35,746 nucleotides of DNA from Holosporales bacterium. Its GTDB lineage: Bacteria > Pseudomonadota > Alphaproteobacteria > RUG11792. The stretch covers positions 1 to 35,746 of the forward strand of contig JAITFF010000021.1 in the NCBI GenBank assembly GCA_031281515.1. The letters run 5' to 3'. A program made the position numbers and the translations under genes. The notes beneath the pieces are model-generated. The model did no database searches. It was not told the origin of the DNA and worked only from the letters and a program-made list of their open reading frames with translations. Each line of letters opens with the position of its first letter. Position 1 is the first letter of the stretch. Positions 18,202 through 26,928 of the stretch are shown here, piece by piece.

Positions 18202-18810
18202 TTACTGCAAGAAGTCCCAATCTTGATTAAATGGATCCGACAAATGAGATAAAGGAAATTCAGTGGTTGTTGAGTCCTGATCTTGTGGAGGATTATGTTG
18301 TGCTGACTGTGGAACCGCTCTTGCGAATTGTGTAGGAACTTGGGCCTGCGGTTCCGTTGATCTAGACGCCATCCATCGGTGCTGGTATGGCCCAATGATA
18401 TGCTCTCTTATATCTCCCACTAATCGGAACATCCCAAACCTTTTCTGCAACATTGTTTGAATTCCTCGTAAAGGAGCACCTCTTTGCATAGCTTGTCTAG
18501 CTGCATTGATCTCTTCGTCTGTCCAGGGAGTCTTATGATCGAGGTCTGGATTCAGGTAGCATTTAAAACGTTCTCGGCATTGTCTAGGATTCCGATTTTC
18601 CATGTCCCTAGCTATTATTGTCCAATCAACTTGAACAGAAGTTGTCTCCTGGTAACGTCTTACTAGTTCCACCAGTCGTGCGTCCTCTTCAGTGGAAAAC
18701 CTGCGGTGGCAAGTATTATCGCTCTGCCCTGCTTCTGTAACTCCAGGCCCACTGATTACTAGCATCGCTAAACAAATTCCGAGGCATAATGGATTTTTCA
18801 ATCTCATCAT
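18202..18810 (-). CDS. Secreted protein with eukaryote-like Myb (SANT) DNA-binding repeats
   Basis: 202 residues. Residues 1-27 are a Sec signal peptide (basic MMRLK, hydrophobic LCLGICLAMLVIS, likely cleavage after TEA). Residues about 37-88 match a Myb repeat: RFSTEEDARLVELVRRY, Trp63 in V-D-W, then NRNPRQCRERF and YLNPDL. NRNPRQCRERW-NYL is the recognition-helix signature of eukaryotic R2R3-type Myb proteins, especially of protists. A second, weaker repeat follows from PWTDEE (95-100) to YQHRW (142-146). The tail is Q/S/P-rich. ATG is preceded by GGGGAGGA, with a second GGGAGGA just upstream. A bacterial protein with this domain and an export signal is best read as a host-nucleus-targeted effector; that role is inferred. 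Confidence 0.8.
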   Translation of the reverse strand: MMRLKNPLCLGICLAMLVISGPGVTEAGQSDNTCHRRFSTEEDARLVELVRRYQETTSVQVDWTIIARDMENRNPRQCRERFKCYLNPDLDHKTPWTDEEINAARQAMQRGAPLRGIQTMLQKRFGMFRLVGDIREHIIGPYQHRWMASRSTEPQAQVPTQFARAVPQSAQHNPPQDQDSTTTEFPLSHLSDPFNQDWDFLQ

Positions 18811-19025
18811 TGATTCCTCCCCAATTAATTCCTCCCAATAGATTCATGCTACGTGCCTGCTGTGGCTGTAGTCAATGGTCAAAAACTTTACCGAGCTTTA
18901 TGGGACAAAAATGTATTTGCCGTTTCCGAAATTAAGATATAAGCTGGAATCAGATCGCCCATCCTCGGGCGGTTCGCCAAATCCAAATATGTGCAATCTT
19001 TTTCTAAAATCATGGAGGAAATTCT

Positions 19026-20213
19026 ATGTTAGCCAATTTTTTCAAAAATTACATAACCGGTAGAGTCGGAGATTCCGGATCTTCATTGGTTTCTTATCGT
19101 ACCGCTCGAACCGATTCGTCGATGGATTATGAAGACATGTCGGATACAGGTTACAAAAAAAATGTCGTCGTTTACCGCTGCGTTCATATGATCGCGAGAA
19201 CAATCGCATCGGTCAACTGGATCATGCGAAAAATGAATGAATCTCACGAAATTGATGAAATTATATATAAGCATGAAATACTAGAGCTAATCGAGCGCCC
19301 AAATTCAAATCAGTATAGAGCGACCTTTATGGAGGCCGCCGTTTCGTATCTCATGCTTTCTGGGAATTGCTATATCATGGCCCTTCGAGATGCCAATGAT
19401 GGTGGCAAACCCATCGAACTACATCTTCTGCGCCCAGACAGAGTCAAAATTATTCCGGGCAAAAGCTCAATCCCAGAGGGGTATGAATATGTCGTCGGAA
19501 ACGATCGGCGTATTTTTGAAGTTGATCCCGAGAATGGGGCATCCGATATCTTACACATAAAACTGTTTAATCCAGTTGATGATTGGTATGGAATGAGCCC
19601 AGTCGAAGCCGTCCTGGGATCGATTAGCCAGCATAATGCTATCGCTCAACAGAACATATCATTCTTACAAAATGGTGGTCGTCCATCTGGAGCATTAATG
19701 TACAACTCTTCACTCGATCATCAAAAGCGAAACGACCTCAAAAATGATTTACGTAGTCTTTATGAAGGAGGAAGAAATGCTGGGAAAATACTACTTTTAG
19801 AAGGGAATTTTGAATGGAAAGAAATGGGGCTCTCTCCAAAGGATCTCGATTTTATATCTGGGAAAGAGCTAGCAGCCAAGGAAATAGCAATGGCCTTTGG
19901 AGTTCCTCCGATTTTGATCGGATTTATGGCGGACGCCACTTTCTCTAACTACAAGGAAGCCAGGTATAATTTCTGGGAGGAAACGATTCTGCCGGTTCTG
20001 AACATCCTATCCGGCGAATTATCTAATTGGTTTCAAATCTTATTCAATACGGATCTCACGTTCTGGTACGACCTCGATTCGATTCCTGCCCTTTCGAAGC
20101 GCAGGGAATCAGAATGGAACAAGATCAGTAGCGCAGAATTCCTGACGATTAACGAGAAAAGGGAGGCTTTCGGATATCCTCCTATCGAAAATTTGGAAAC
20201 TTCCCGCGACTGA
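19026..20213 (+). CDS. HK97-family phage portal protein, GTA-like orphan
   Basis: 395 residues, close to the length of the portal of Rhodobacter-type gene transfer agents. Portal proteins form the dodecameric DNA gate of the capsid. Family marks include NVVVYRCVHMIARTIASVNW (about 40-60), the SGNCYI and LRPDRVKIIPG stretch, the YGMSPVEAVLGSISQHNAI segment, and LAAKEIAMAFGVPPILIG near 290-308. ATG 19026 has GGAGGA 6 nt upstream. No terminase, prohead protease or capsid gene is next to it; RNase E follows on the same strand after a 229-bp gap. GTA genes are scattered over the chromosome in several intracellular alphaproteobacteria, which fits. It is full length and not obviously decayed. Confidence 0.9.
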   Translation: MLANFFKNYITGRVGDSGSSLVSYRTARTDSSMDYEDMSDTGYKKNVVVYRCVHMIARTIASVNWIMRKMNESHEIDEIIYKHEILELIERPNSNQYRATFMEAAVSYLMLSGNCYIMALRDANDGGKPIELHLLRPDRVKIIPGKSSIPEGYEYVVGNDRRIFEVDPENGASDILHIKLFNPVDDWYGMSPVEAVLGSISQHNAIAQQNISFLQNGGRPSGALMYNSSLDHQKRNDLKNDLRSLYEGGRNAGKILLLEGNFEWKEMGLSPKDLDFISGKELAAKEIAMAFGVPPILIGFMADATFSNYKEARYNFWEETILPVLNILSGELSNWFQILFNTDLTFWYDLDSIPALSKRRESEWNKISSAEFLTINEKREAFGYPPIENLETSRD

Positions 20214-20442
20214 GATCAGGTTTTTCTGCAGAAGAAATCATTTATTCCATTAAGCATCTCACAACAAGATTGCTAAAAAGTGCTGCATTGCTCGCAAAAT
20301 TGATCTATCATGCATACATGATGCGTGGCGTGTTGCCGTCATCTTCGAAAGATGGCCGCTCGCATCGGAATGGATATAGTCGTTATATTTCGGTGTCACT
20401 TTCTGTTTTTTGGCATCGGATTTTGATTGGGGTTTTGTTGGC

Positions 20443-22341
20443 ATGTCAGGAAGACTGTTGATTGATGCTCGTTACAAAGATGAAACGCGGATCGCGATCT
20501 TGGACGAAAATGGGAAACTGGAAAATTTTGAGGTCGAACGGTCGGACCGACGGCCGATTAAAGGGAATATCTATCTCGCGAAAATCGTCAGGATTGAACC
20601 ATCTATTCAGGCGGCATTCATAGATTATGGCGCTGAAAAGCATGGTTTTTTACCTCTCTCCGAAATTCATTATGAATATTTCAATAAAAATAACGCACGA
20701 GCAACATCGGCAGACGGAGAGGACCACCAATCGGAAATTGAAAATGATAAAGACAAACGAGCGAATGCATTGCGCGGATTGCCGAGGCACTTCAAAATAC
20801 AGAACGTTATTTCGGCGAAGCAGGTTGTCCTGGTTCAGGCAGAAAAGGAAGTACGCGGAAATAAATGTGCATTTTTCACGACTTTCATCAGTCTACCGGG
20901 GAGATATTGCGTCCTCGTACCAAATTCTCCGAAAAACAAGGGGCCGAGAGTTTCGAAGAGATTGGACGACTCCGAAAAAATTAGGTTGCGCGAGATAGTT
21001 GAATCTCTCGATTTACCAGAAGGGATGGGGTGCATCGTCCGGACGGCCGGAGAGAACTGTAACAAGCAAGAAATAAAGCGCGATCTGGATTATCTATTCA
21101 GGTTGTGGAATGAGATCAATGAAAAACGGGCCAATGCGAGTATTCCGTCCTTGATTTATGAAGAAGGTAACGTCGTAAAACGATCGATTCGCGATTCATA
21201 TCGGAGGACGATGAACGAAATCATGATTCAGGGAGCTGGAGCGTTTAAAGAAGCCAAGACGTTCATGAAATTGTTTACTCCGAGTCATGTCAAAAAAATT
21301 AAGTTATACGAAAATAAGTCAATTCCGCTTTTTCATTCTTACGATATAGAGGAAAAAATCAAAGAAATCTTGGATCCGGTTGTTCCACTCCCATCGGGTG
21401 GGTCGATTATAATAGGCGTTACCGAAGCTCTGACAGCAATCGATGTCAATTCTGGAAAATCGAAAAGCGAGAGGGATATCAATGGAACGGCGGTCAAAAC
21501 GAATCTTGAGGCTGTAACTGAAATTGCCAGACAGCTTAAATTACGCGACATTGCCGGGATTATAGTCATAGATTTTATTGACATGATAGATCAATTGTCG
21601 ATCGGTAAGGTCGAGCGCAGGATGCGGGAGGTCATGAAACAGGACCGATCGAACGTTCAGATTGGCAAAATATCTCAATTCGGGCTATTGGAGCTATCAA
21701 GACAGAGACTTAGGACTAGCTACACTGATTCGAGCTTCACTAAATGTAAGCATTGTGCTGGGATTGGCAAAGTTCTGTCGACAGAAGCAGTTGCACTGTC
21801 GGTTATCAGGCAGGTGGAAAGTTTCCTTCTCGACGGGAAAAGTAAGGCGATAATTGTGGAGGTTGCTAGTGGAGCCGACCTGTTCATATTAAATCAAAAA
21901 CGGCAAATGATCATGGAGATGGAGGAGACGTATGGAGTTTCGATAGAAGTCGTCGGAAATCAGTTAATGGAGGCCGCCGAATGTAAGATAATCGTCAAGG
22001 AATTTGCTCGGGATCGACAGGCGGGATCTGAAGACCAGATGGAAAACGATGAAGTCCACCTCGTGAATCGCCCACGGCAAAAATTAGTGTTCAATGAGGC
22101 GCCAGAAGCAGTGCCGGATGTGGCCGAACCTCCGGCAGAAGGTCCTTCTGAACCGGTCAATGAGCCCAAACATCGTAGAAGGAGAAAAAAGAATTATCGT
22201 TCCTCAGCTCAATCGGATGGATTATTAGCAAGTTCAAGGACAGTTGATGGAGCAAGAGAAGGGGGTGTTGGTTCAACAGAAAAGCCACCAGCCAGAGAGA
22301 AATCTGGCAAGGATTGGTGGCTGAAGAAACTTTTTCCCTGA
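20443..22341 (+). CDS. rne: Ribonuclease E/G
   Basis: 632 residues from ATG 20443, chosen because M-S-G-R-L-L-I-D-A matches the family start; TTG 20410 in the same frame would add 11 unusual residues. It is the endoribonuclease of mRNA turnover and rRNA/tRNA processing. An S1 RNA-binding domain lies near 35-150, with GNIYLAKIVRIEPSIQAAF. The DNase I-like catalytic subdomain has Asp334 (TAIDVNSGKS) and Asp377 (IVIDFIDMID). The zinc-link CKHCAGIG is at 435-442. The C-terminal 100 residues are disordered and charged, with an arginine-rich patch (HRRRRKK), and end in DWWLKKLF, an aromatic tail often seen in alphaproteobacterial RNase E. The non-catalytic arm is short compared with E. coli RNase E. 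Confidence 0.95.
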   Translation: MSGRLLIDARYKDETRIAILDENGKLENFEVERSDRRPIKGNIYLAKIVRIEPSIQAAFIDYGAEKHGFLPLSEIHYEYFNKNNARATSADGEDHQSEIENDKDKRANALRGLPRHFKIQNVISAKQVVLVQAEKEVRGNKCAFFTTFISLPGRYCVLVPNSPKNKGPRVSKRLDDSEKIRLREIVESLDLPEGMGCIVRTAGENCNKQEIKRDLDYLFRLWNEINEKRANASIPSLIYEEGNVVKRSIRDSYRRTMNEIMIQGAGAFKEAKTFMKLFTPSHVKKIKLYENKSIPLFHSYDIEEKIKEILDPVVPLPSGGSIIIGVTEALTAIDVNSGKSKSERDINGTAVKTNLEAVTEIARQLKLRDIAGIIVIDFIDMIDQLSIGKVERRMREVMKQDRSNVQIGKISQFGLLELSRQRLRTSYTDSSFTKCKHCAGIGKVLSTEAVALSVIRQVESFLLDGKSKAIIVEVASGADLFILNQKRQMIMEMEETYGVSIEVVGNQLMEAAECKIIVKEFARDRQAGSEDQMENDEVHLVNRPRQKLVFNEAPEAVPDVAEPPAEGPSEPVNEPKHRRRRKKNYRSSAQSDGLLASSRTVDGAREGGVGSTEKPPAREKSGKDWWLKKLFP

Positions 22342-22707
22342 GAAGACCGGTTTACTACGGTTGTTGGATCTTGTTCGAATGCTCACGTACGTCCAAGTTC
22401 GCTGCACTTCTGTGTTCCGTATATACTTCCTGGGGCTCTGATTCTAAAGGCGCGGAATTATACTTAAATTGCACACCTGAATCTGGGATTAGAAGCTGGA
22501 TACGATCCTCCATATCTTAGAAAGGAGCTAGAGATGGCTTATTAGTAGCTGCCTTGGAGGCTATAGGAGCTCACTTTATTCATTAGGAGATCTCTCTGCC
22601 TCCTCTGCCAAAATCGGAAGAATTTTTACCGTTTTTTAGCTTTTTCTTGGGACCATATCCCTCGCCCGCACGGCTGTGGCTGGCCTTTTTTTTAAATGGG
22701 GAGGATT
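22342..22707. other. 366-bp gap between rne and a small secreted protein gene
   Basis: No intact gene. A read in one frame near 22470-22545 (LNLGLEAGYDPPYLRKELEM) looks protein-like but is followed by tandem stops, so at most it is debris. A T-rich tract (eight T) at about 22685-22692 precedes the next gene's GGGGAGG ribosome binding site, but I cannot draw a stable stem before it. Confidence 0.4.
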
Positions 22708-23175
22708 ATGAGTATCTTTCATTACTGTCTTAAAAGTACGTTTGCTTTACTATGTTTCTCTTGCTTCACTCTGATTTCCGAGGCGGTATCCTTGGAAATT
22801 ACAAACAATTTCTCTGAATGTACCGGGCTCCTGGATGAGCTGACGAAGTTTTCTGAGCACGCCTCAGATGGTGACTCTATGACGATATCGAATTGGAATA
22901 TGGAACTCAAGAAAATCAGCGAACACGAGTACCACTTTGGCGATGCTATTCGGATGTATCTTACCGGCCATCCCACCCAAAGTTTGATGGGTCTAACTTC
23001 TATTTTATTCAGGGATGGAGGGTCGGTCAGTTTCGAACGTAATCCGGTCGCTACGGAATTAGTCCTCGTAAATCCGTTCATTGAGAAACTGTGCCAAAAA
23101 GAACCGCTATACCAATGGGTATGCTACCTGGCAACAAAATACATAATTCCAGACGACGAAGACGAGGAAAATTAA
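22708..23175 (+). CDS. Small secreted protein of unknown function
   Basis: 155 residues from ATG 22708, chosen because GGGGAGG stands 4-5 nt upstream of it; the upstream ATG 22696 would put the ribosome binding site inside the gene. Residues 1-20 form a signal peptide (FHYCLKSTFALLCFSCFTLI, then cleavage near SEA). The mature part has three or four cysteines (C-T-G-L-L-D-E-L, K-L-C-Q, W-V-C-Y) and a very acidic end (PDDEDEE). I recognise no family. It follows rne on the same strand, 366 bp away. The leader motif is shared with other secreted-protein genes in the window. Confidence 0.6.
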   Translation: MSIFHYCLKSTFALLCFSCFTLISEAVSLEITNNFSECTGLLDELTKFSEHASDGDSMTISNWNMELKKISEHEYHFGDAIRMYLTGHPTQSLMGLTSILFRDGGSVSFERNPVATELVLVNPFIEKLCQKEPLYQWVCYLATKYIIPDDEDEEN

Positions 23176-23198
23176 CCCCTACACAACTCGGAAAAATA

Positions 23199-23270
23199 CA
23201 GCATCGTGTTAAGCTTGGGGAGGATTACTAAAGAGACACAGGAAAGTGAACTCTAGTATACACGATGCTG
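23199..23270. repeat. 11-bp inverted repeat pair flanking a decayed start region
   Basis: CAGCATCGTGT at 23199-23209 and ACACGATGCTG at 23260-23270 are perfect inverse copies 50 bp apart. Between them GGGGAGGATTACT resembles the start of the gene at 22708 (GGGGAGGATTATG) with the ATG lost. The function is unknown. Confidence 0.5.
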
Positions 23271-23443
23271 GAAGCTCTGCTGAACTTCGACTATGATACT
23301 AACACAAACTTAACGATTCGTAAACAACTAATTACTACTGATCTCGCTTTTGGAGCAGCCAAAGCTCTGTTGAACCGCTCTAATAAGCTGCTAAACAAGT
23401 CAATTTTAGTGATATTTTGTATCTTTTTTGAAGGATAAAAAAT

Positions 23444-24967
23444 TTAATAATTGCCGGATAGTTTATATTGCGCTGCCTCGGCGATGTGATGTTTTTGAAC
23501 GGTAATGGAGGCATCCATATCGGCTATGGTCCTGGCGACCCTGAGGATTTTATGACACCCCCTTGCCGAGATGTTCGAGCTTTGAACTATTTGCTGAAAG
23601 AAGATGCTCGTGGGTGTATCAAGGCGAGTCACCTCGTTTAGATATTTTCCACGAGCCTTCCCGTTTAATTTTAACTCGCTAACCCCGTTGTCCTCGGCCC
23701 GTTTAATCTGTATTGCCCTGGCTAAAGTAACTCGTTTCCTTATTGATTCTGATGTCTCTCTATTCTCCTTCTCGAACAGCTCGGCAACCTTGATGCTGTT
23801 AACGAAAATGATGATATCGAACCGATCCAGAATAGGCCCGGAAATTCTGTTCCGATATTCGATGGAGCATCTCGGAGCCTTTTGACACTGCCTTTGTGGT
23901 ACCCCGTAAAAACCGCATTTACACGGATTCATGGCGGCTATTAGCTGCATATTAGCCGGATAGGTTATGTGTTCCTTGGCCCTAGAGACCGTTATATTAT
24001 TCGTTTCAAGTGGTTGTCTGAGTGCATCGATCGTCTGTCTCTGGAATTCTGGTAACTCGTCCAGGAATAAAATCCCGTTATGTGCCAACGACAATTCTCC
24101 CGGCTTCGCATCGGGCCCACCACCGACTATCGAAATTAAAGATGCCGAATGATGTGGATCTCGGAATGGCGGGAGATGTATTAACCCATTGTCCGGCGAC
24201 ATACCAGCCAGACTGTATATGCAGGTCGTCTCGAGGGCTTCAGCAGGAGAAAGGGACGGCAGGATCGTCCTCATACGTGATGCTAGCATCGATTTCCCGG
24301 AGCCAGGGCTTCCTATCATCAGGAGATTATGCCCTCCCGAGGCTGCAACCTCGAGAGCTCGTTTTGCGAACGGTTGGCCGTAGACATCCGCCATATCGAC
24401 CTCATATTCCGGAGGATCGCGAAAGCGATTCGAGCCAACCTCGGTCTTGGCAACCTGTGAAATACCAGCGAAGTGATTGATAACGGTTATGATGTTAGGA
24501 CACGCAATGATGCCGTCATTGCCGCTCCAGGCTGCCTCCGTTTCGCAGGCCTTTGGGCAAATCAGAGCCAGATCATTTTCATTGGCCAACATTGCCGCAC
24601 AAATCGCCCCGGAAACATAGCATAAGCTGCCATCGAGACCCAATTCTCCAATTGAAATAGTATTCTCGAAAAGCCTGATGTCGATGGCCTCCATAGCTCC
24701 CAGGATAGCGAGGGCAATCGGAAGATCATAATGAGATCCGCCCTTTGGAATATCGGCTGGAGCCATGTTGACGATGACCTTCTTAGCCGGGAATCCGATC
24801 CCGAGTTGATAGAAAGTCGAGCGAATTCGTTCCTTAGCTTCACCGACTGTCTTATCCGGTAGGCCGACGATACAGAACGATGCGATACCTGGGGAAATCT
24901 GTGCCTCGACCGTGATCTCGCTTGGCCGCATTCCGATGAATGCAACTGTCCTTATCTTGGAAACCAT
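23444..24967 (-). CDS. comM: YifB/ComM family Mg-chelatase-like AAA+ ATPase
   Basis: 507 residues, the family length. ComM is a hexameric helicase that drives branch migration during integration of taken-up DNA in natural transformation, and is widespread outside competent species. The N-terminal Lon-like domain ends near 180. The Mg-chelatase AAA+ core has Walker A GSPGSGKS (219-226) and Walker B ILFLDELPEF (about 298-307), with sensor and arginine motifs in MNPCKCGFYG and ISGPILDRFD. The C-terminal four-helix region (SARGCHKILRVARTIADMD) is complete. It is alone on the minus strand here; other competence genes are not seen. Confidence 0.95.
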   Translation of the reverse strand: MVSKIRTVAFIGMRPSEITVEAQISPGIASFCIVGLPDKTVGEAKERIRSTFYQLGIGFPAKKVIVNMAPADIPKGGSHYDLPIALAILGAMEAIDIRLFENTISIGELGLDGSLCYVSGAICAAMLANENDLALICPKACETEAAWSGNDGIIACPNIITVINHFAGISQVAKTEVGSNRFRDPPEYEVDMADVYGQPFAKRALEVAASGGHNLLMIGSPGSGKSMLASRMRTILPSLSPAEALETTCIYSLAGMSPDNGLIHLPPFRDPHHSASLISIVGGGPDAKPGELSLAHNGILFLDELPEFQRQTIDALRQPLETNNITVSRAKEHITYPANMQLIAAMNPCKCGFYGVPQRQCQKAPRCSIEYRNRISGPILDRFDIIIFVNSIKVAELFEKENRETSESIRKRVTLARAIQIKRAEDNGVSELKLNGKARGKYLNEVTRLDTPTSIFFQQIVQSSNISARGCHKILRVARTIADMDASITVQKHHIAEAAQYKLSGNY

Positions 24968-25058
24968 TGCAAATCAGCGGAAAGACACAACTGCACGATC
25001 GTAGCATTTCACGGTTAATTGGCAGTTAAAAACTGGTAAATAATCTCAGTTCCATATT

Positions 25059-26345
25059 TCATTTTGCAGAAGGAACCATGACTTTTCTAACCGGGCCTAT
25101 TACAAATACAACTGGCTGTTGCACGGGAGCGCTTCTCCAGCGATTGTATGCCCAGATCCCGAGGAATCCAGCTGTTATCCCAGCCACTCCCAGAGCTCCC
25201 ATATAAAAAGTCTTCCACTTTTCTGTAGTTACCAACTCACTCTCAGTCGCAGTCAGCTGCCCCTTAGTCTCAGTTAACTCACTCTTAGTATCAGACAACT
25301 GCCCCTTAGTCTCAGTTAACTCACTCTCAGCTGCAGTCAGCTTACTCGTCAGTGTAGCTGACGCATTTTCGGCCTTATCTAATAACTCCAATAATTGAAC
25401 GACTCCATCTCCGACACCCTTGGCCTCCGTTGTTACCTCTGCAATAGGATCTTCTTCTAATTTGCCTATTGCACCAACCAATGCCCCAATTCCATCTTTG
25501 AGTGCTTCCACGTGATGTTCCCGTGCATCCACATCTTGACTATCCCGATCTGTGGATAGGAATGCCACTGCTTCGTTCACTACTGCCAAGAAATCCGCCA
25601 GAGGATGCCCGGTTAGTCTAACGGGGGGGGATTCTGTGAAGTCATGTATTGCTGTGTATACTTTCCTCATTTGCGCGTGTGTCCATCCCGCGAACCAACT
25701 CAGGCCTAGAAATGTGCCCGTGACTTCCTCATTGCTATCTGGTTGCTTCCTGGATGGGACCTCCTGGTCCTCATCCAGACTGAGGTAAAACTCGAACCCA
25801 CCCCTCTGAGGGTTCGGATTTATCCTCGTCTGATACGCCTTCAATCCTACCTTTTCCAATTTGTTGGACGAGAGGAGTTCCAACCCTTTCTCTTGGCTGC
25901 ACCACGCGAAGTATTTCGGATACTGGATTGGTGGGCCGTACTCAGTGGACCCTACTTCCGGAAAAAGTTTTAGGGTTCCCGCTGCGGCACTCCACTGTAC
26001 CGACAGTTCAAATTCCCCCAGCATGAATGGAAGAATTTCCGCCGCTAGGACCCCCTGGTCAAAAGTGGTAGTGTCCCATTCTTGCTTCTGCGCCGGATTC
26101 CCGTGCCTCAGAGTGATTGATGTGGGAAGCATGTCCGCTGATTCTTTCCAAACCGGATATGGGATGTGCTGTTCGTACTCTGCCTCTGCTTTCTGGGCTG
26201 TTCCCGTGCTTACGGGCTCTGCCGCAGGGAGAGTCTTGATATTTTCCCAGTCGTCGCCTAGTTTGGGTTCCGCAATTGGGACGCTGGCTGTTACTTGTGT
26301 ACTTAATACCAACATCGAAACTATCTGGATTTGCCTGAATTGCAT
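25059..26345 (-). CDS. Secreted/membrane protein with heptad-repeat coiled coil and C-terminal membrane anchor
   Basis: 428 residues from ATG 26345. I prefer this start because it gives a signal peptide (MQFRQIQIVSMLVLSTQV, cleavage near TASV), while the in-frame TTG 26396 adds 17 polar residues. Residues about 30-250 are a globular region without a recognised fold. Residues about 250-340 are helical. Residues about 335-380 carry a 14-residue repeat of the type T-E-S-E-L-T-E-T-K-G-Q-L, encoded by 42-bp DNA repeats, predicting a parallel coiled coil. A single membrane span, MGALGVAGITAGFLGIWAY, lies about 45 residues before the end, followed by a short basic tail. An N-terminal exported domain on a coiled-coil stalk with a membrane anchor suggests a surface protein. 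No family recognised. Confidence 0.6.
   Translation of the reverse strand: MQFRQIQIVSMLVLSTQVTASVPIAEPKLGDDWENIKTLPAAEPVSTGTAQKAEAEYEQHIPYPVWKESADMLPTSITLRHGNPAQKQEWDTTTFDQGVLAAEILPFMLGEFELSVQWSAAAGTLKLFPEVGSTEYGPPIQYPKYFAWCSQEKGLELLSSNKLEKVGLKAYQTRINPNPQRGGFEFYLSLDEDQEVPSRKQPDSNEEVTGTFLGLSWFAGWTHAQMRKVYTAIHDFTESPPVRLTGHPLADFLAVVNEAVAFLSTDRDSQDVDAREHHVEALKDGIGALVGAIGKLEEDPIAEVTTEAKGVGDGVVQLLELLDKAENASATLTSKLTAAESELTETKGQLSDTKSELTETKGQLTATESELVTTEKWKTFYMGALGVAGITAGFLGIWAYNRWRSAPVQQPVVFVIGPVRKVMVPSAK
25234..25359 (-). repeat. Three 42-bp tandem repeats coding for a coiled-coil segment
   Basis: Units begin at 25234, 25276 and 25318 (each opening AACTCACTC on the plus strand), exactly 42 bp apart, so each unit codes for 14 residues, two heptads. 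The first two units are nearly identical in the second half (GCCCCTTAGTCTCAGTT). Repeat number is likely to vary between strains without shifting the frame. Confidence 0.85.
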
Positions 26346-26611
26346 TTTTTTTTGCCACCCCTCGTGTGATCGGATCAACGATAGGGATGGTACCAAACTA
26401 TAATGAAAATTTACTTAAACCCTGCCTCGCTAGTTCCTGACTGCTGGGTATGGCTCTTGTTATTTTGATATCCCATTCACGCGTCCCTCGGGATATCCCG
26501 ATAGAGGACAATTTGACTGGTCCCTTTCGACTGGAATTTTAGGTCTCTAGGACGATTTAGGTTGCTCCCTCCCTCGGGAAATGATAGATTTGAGGATCCG
26601 TTGGCTCAATA

Positions 26612-26702
26612 GGAGAGGTGGCCGAGAGGCTGAAGGCAACGGTTTGCTAAACCGTCATACGGTATAAAATCCGTATCGGGGGTTCGAATCCCCCTCTCTC
26701 CG
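26612..26702 (+). tRNA. tRNA-Ser (anticodon GCT)
   Basis: Class II tRNA of 91 nt. The acceptor stem GGAGAGG pairs with TCTCTCC with discriminator G, anticodon stem ACGGT/ACCGT encloses loop TTGCTAA (anticodon GCT, reads AGC/AGU), the variable arm pairs ATACGG with CCGTAT, and the T-arm has GTTCGAATC. The next bases are CCATG, so CCA follows only in part. Its last 16 bp are repeated at 26840-26855. Confidence 0.96.
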
Positions 26703-26775
26703 CCATGATTCATAAACGCATATAAATGTCAAAAGAAGGAGTGAAGCAACTTTTGATGTTTATATGGTTTTATGA
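26687..26775 (+). repeat. Direct repeat copy 1: tRNA-Ser 3' end plus flanking palindromic segment
   Basis: This segment begins with the last 16 bp of tRNA-Ser(GCT) and runs on through CATGATTCATAAA, TGTCAAAAGAAGGA, TTTTGATGTT and TATATGGTTTTATGA. The same order of motifs recurs 153 bp downstream. Its own inverted arms (26704-26724 and 26761-26781) are imperfect. Confidence 0.8.
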
Positions 26776-26839
26776 GAATATGGAAAGCATCATGGGATAC
26801 GAACCCCAGGGGTTTGCTTTCGAAGGAACGGCGGTAGCC

Positions 26840-26928
26840 AATCCCCCTCTCTCCGCCATGATTCATAAAACCATATAATTGTCAAAAGAAGGATCGATAC
26901 GACCTTTGATGTTTATATGGTTTTATGA
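26840..26928 (+). repeat. Direct repeat copy 2, truncated tRNA-Ser 3' end plus palindromic segment
   Basis: AATCCCCCTCTCTCCG at 26840-26855 is an exact copy of the tRNA-Ser(GCT) 3' end without the rest of a tRNA. The following bases repeat copy 1 with a few differences. A duplicated tRNA 3' end is what integration of a tRNA-targeting element leaves behind (attL/attR-like), though only 64 bp now separate the copies. Confidence 0.75.

Noticed and set aside
18875..19063. 62-codon frame in front of the portal gene
   Set aside because: It overlaps the portal start and its ribosome binding site, and has no recognisable features.
22470..22560. Protein-like read LNLGLEAGYDPPYLRKELEM downstream of rne
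   Set aside because: Followed by two tandem stops and not continued in other frames; too short to call a pseudogene.
23265..23438. 57-codon frame with LLN repeats and a hydrophobic end, between the small secreted gene and comM
   Set aside because: No ribosome binding site, starts inside the inverted repeat, and matches no family I know; it may be chance or debris.
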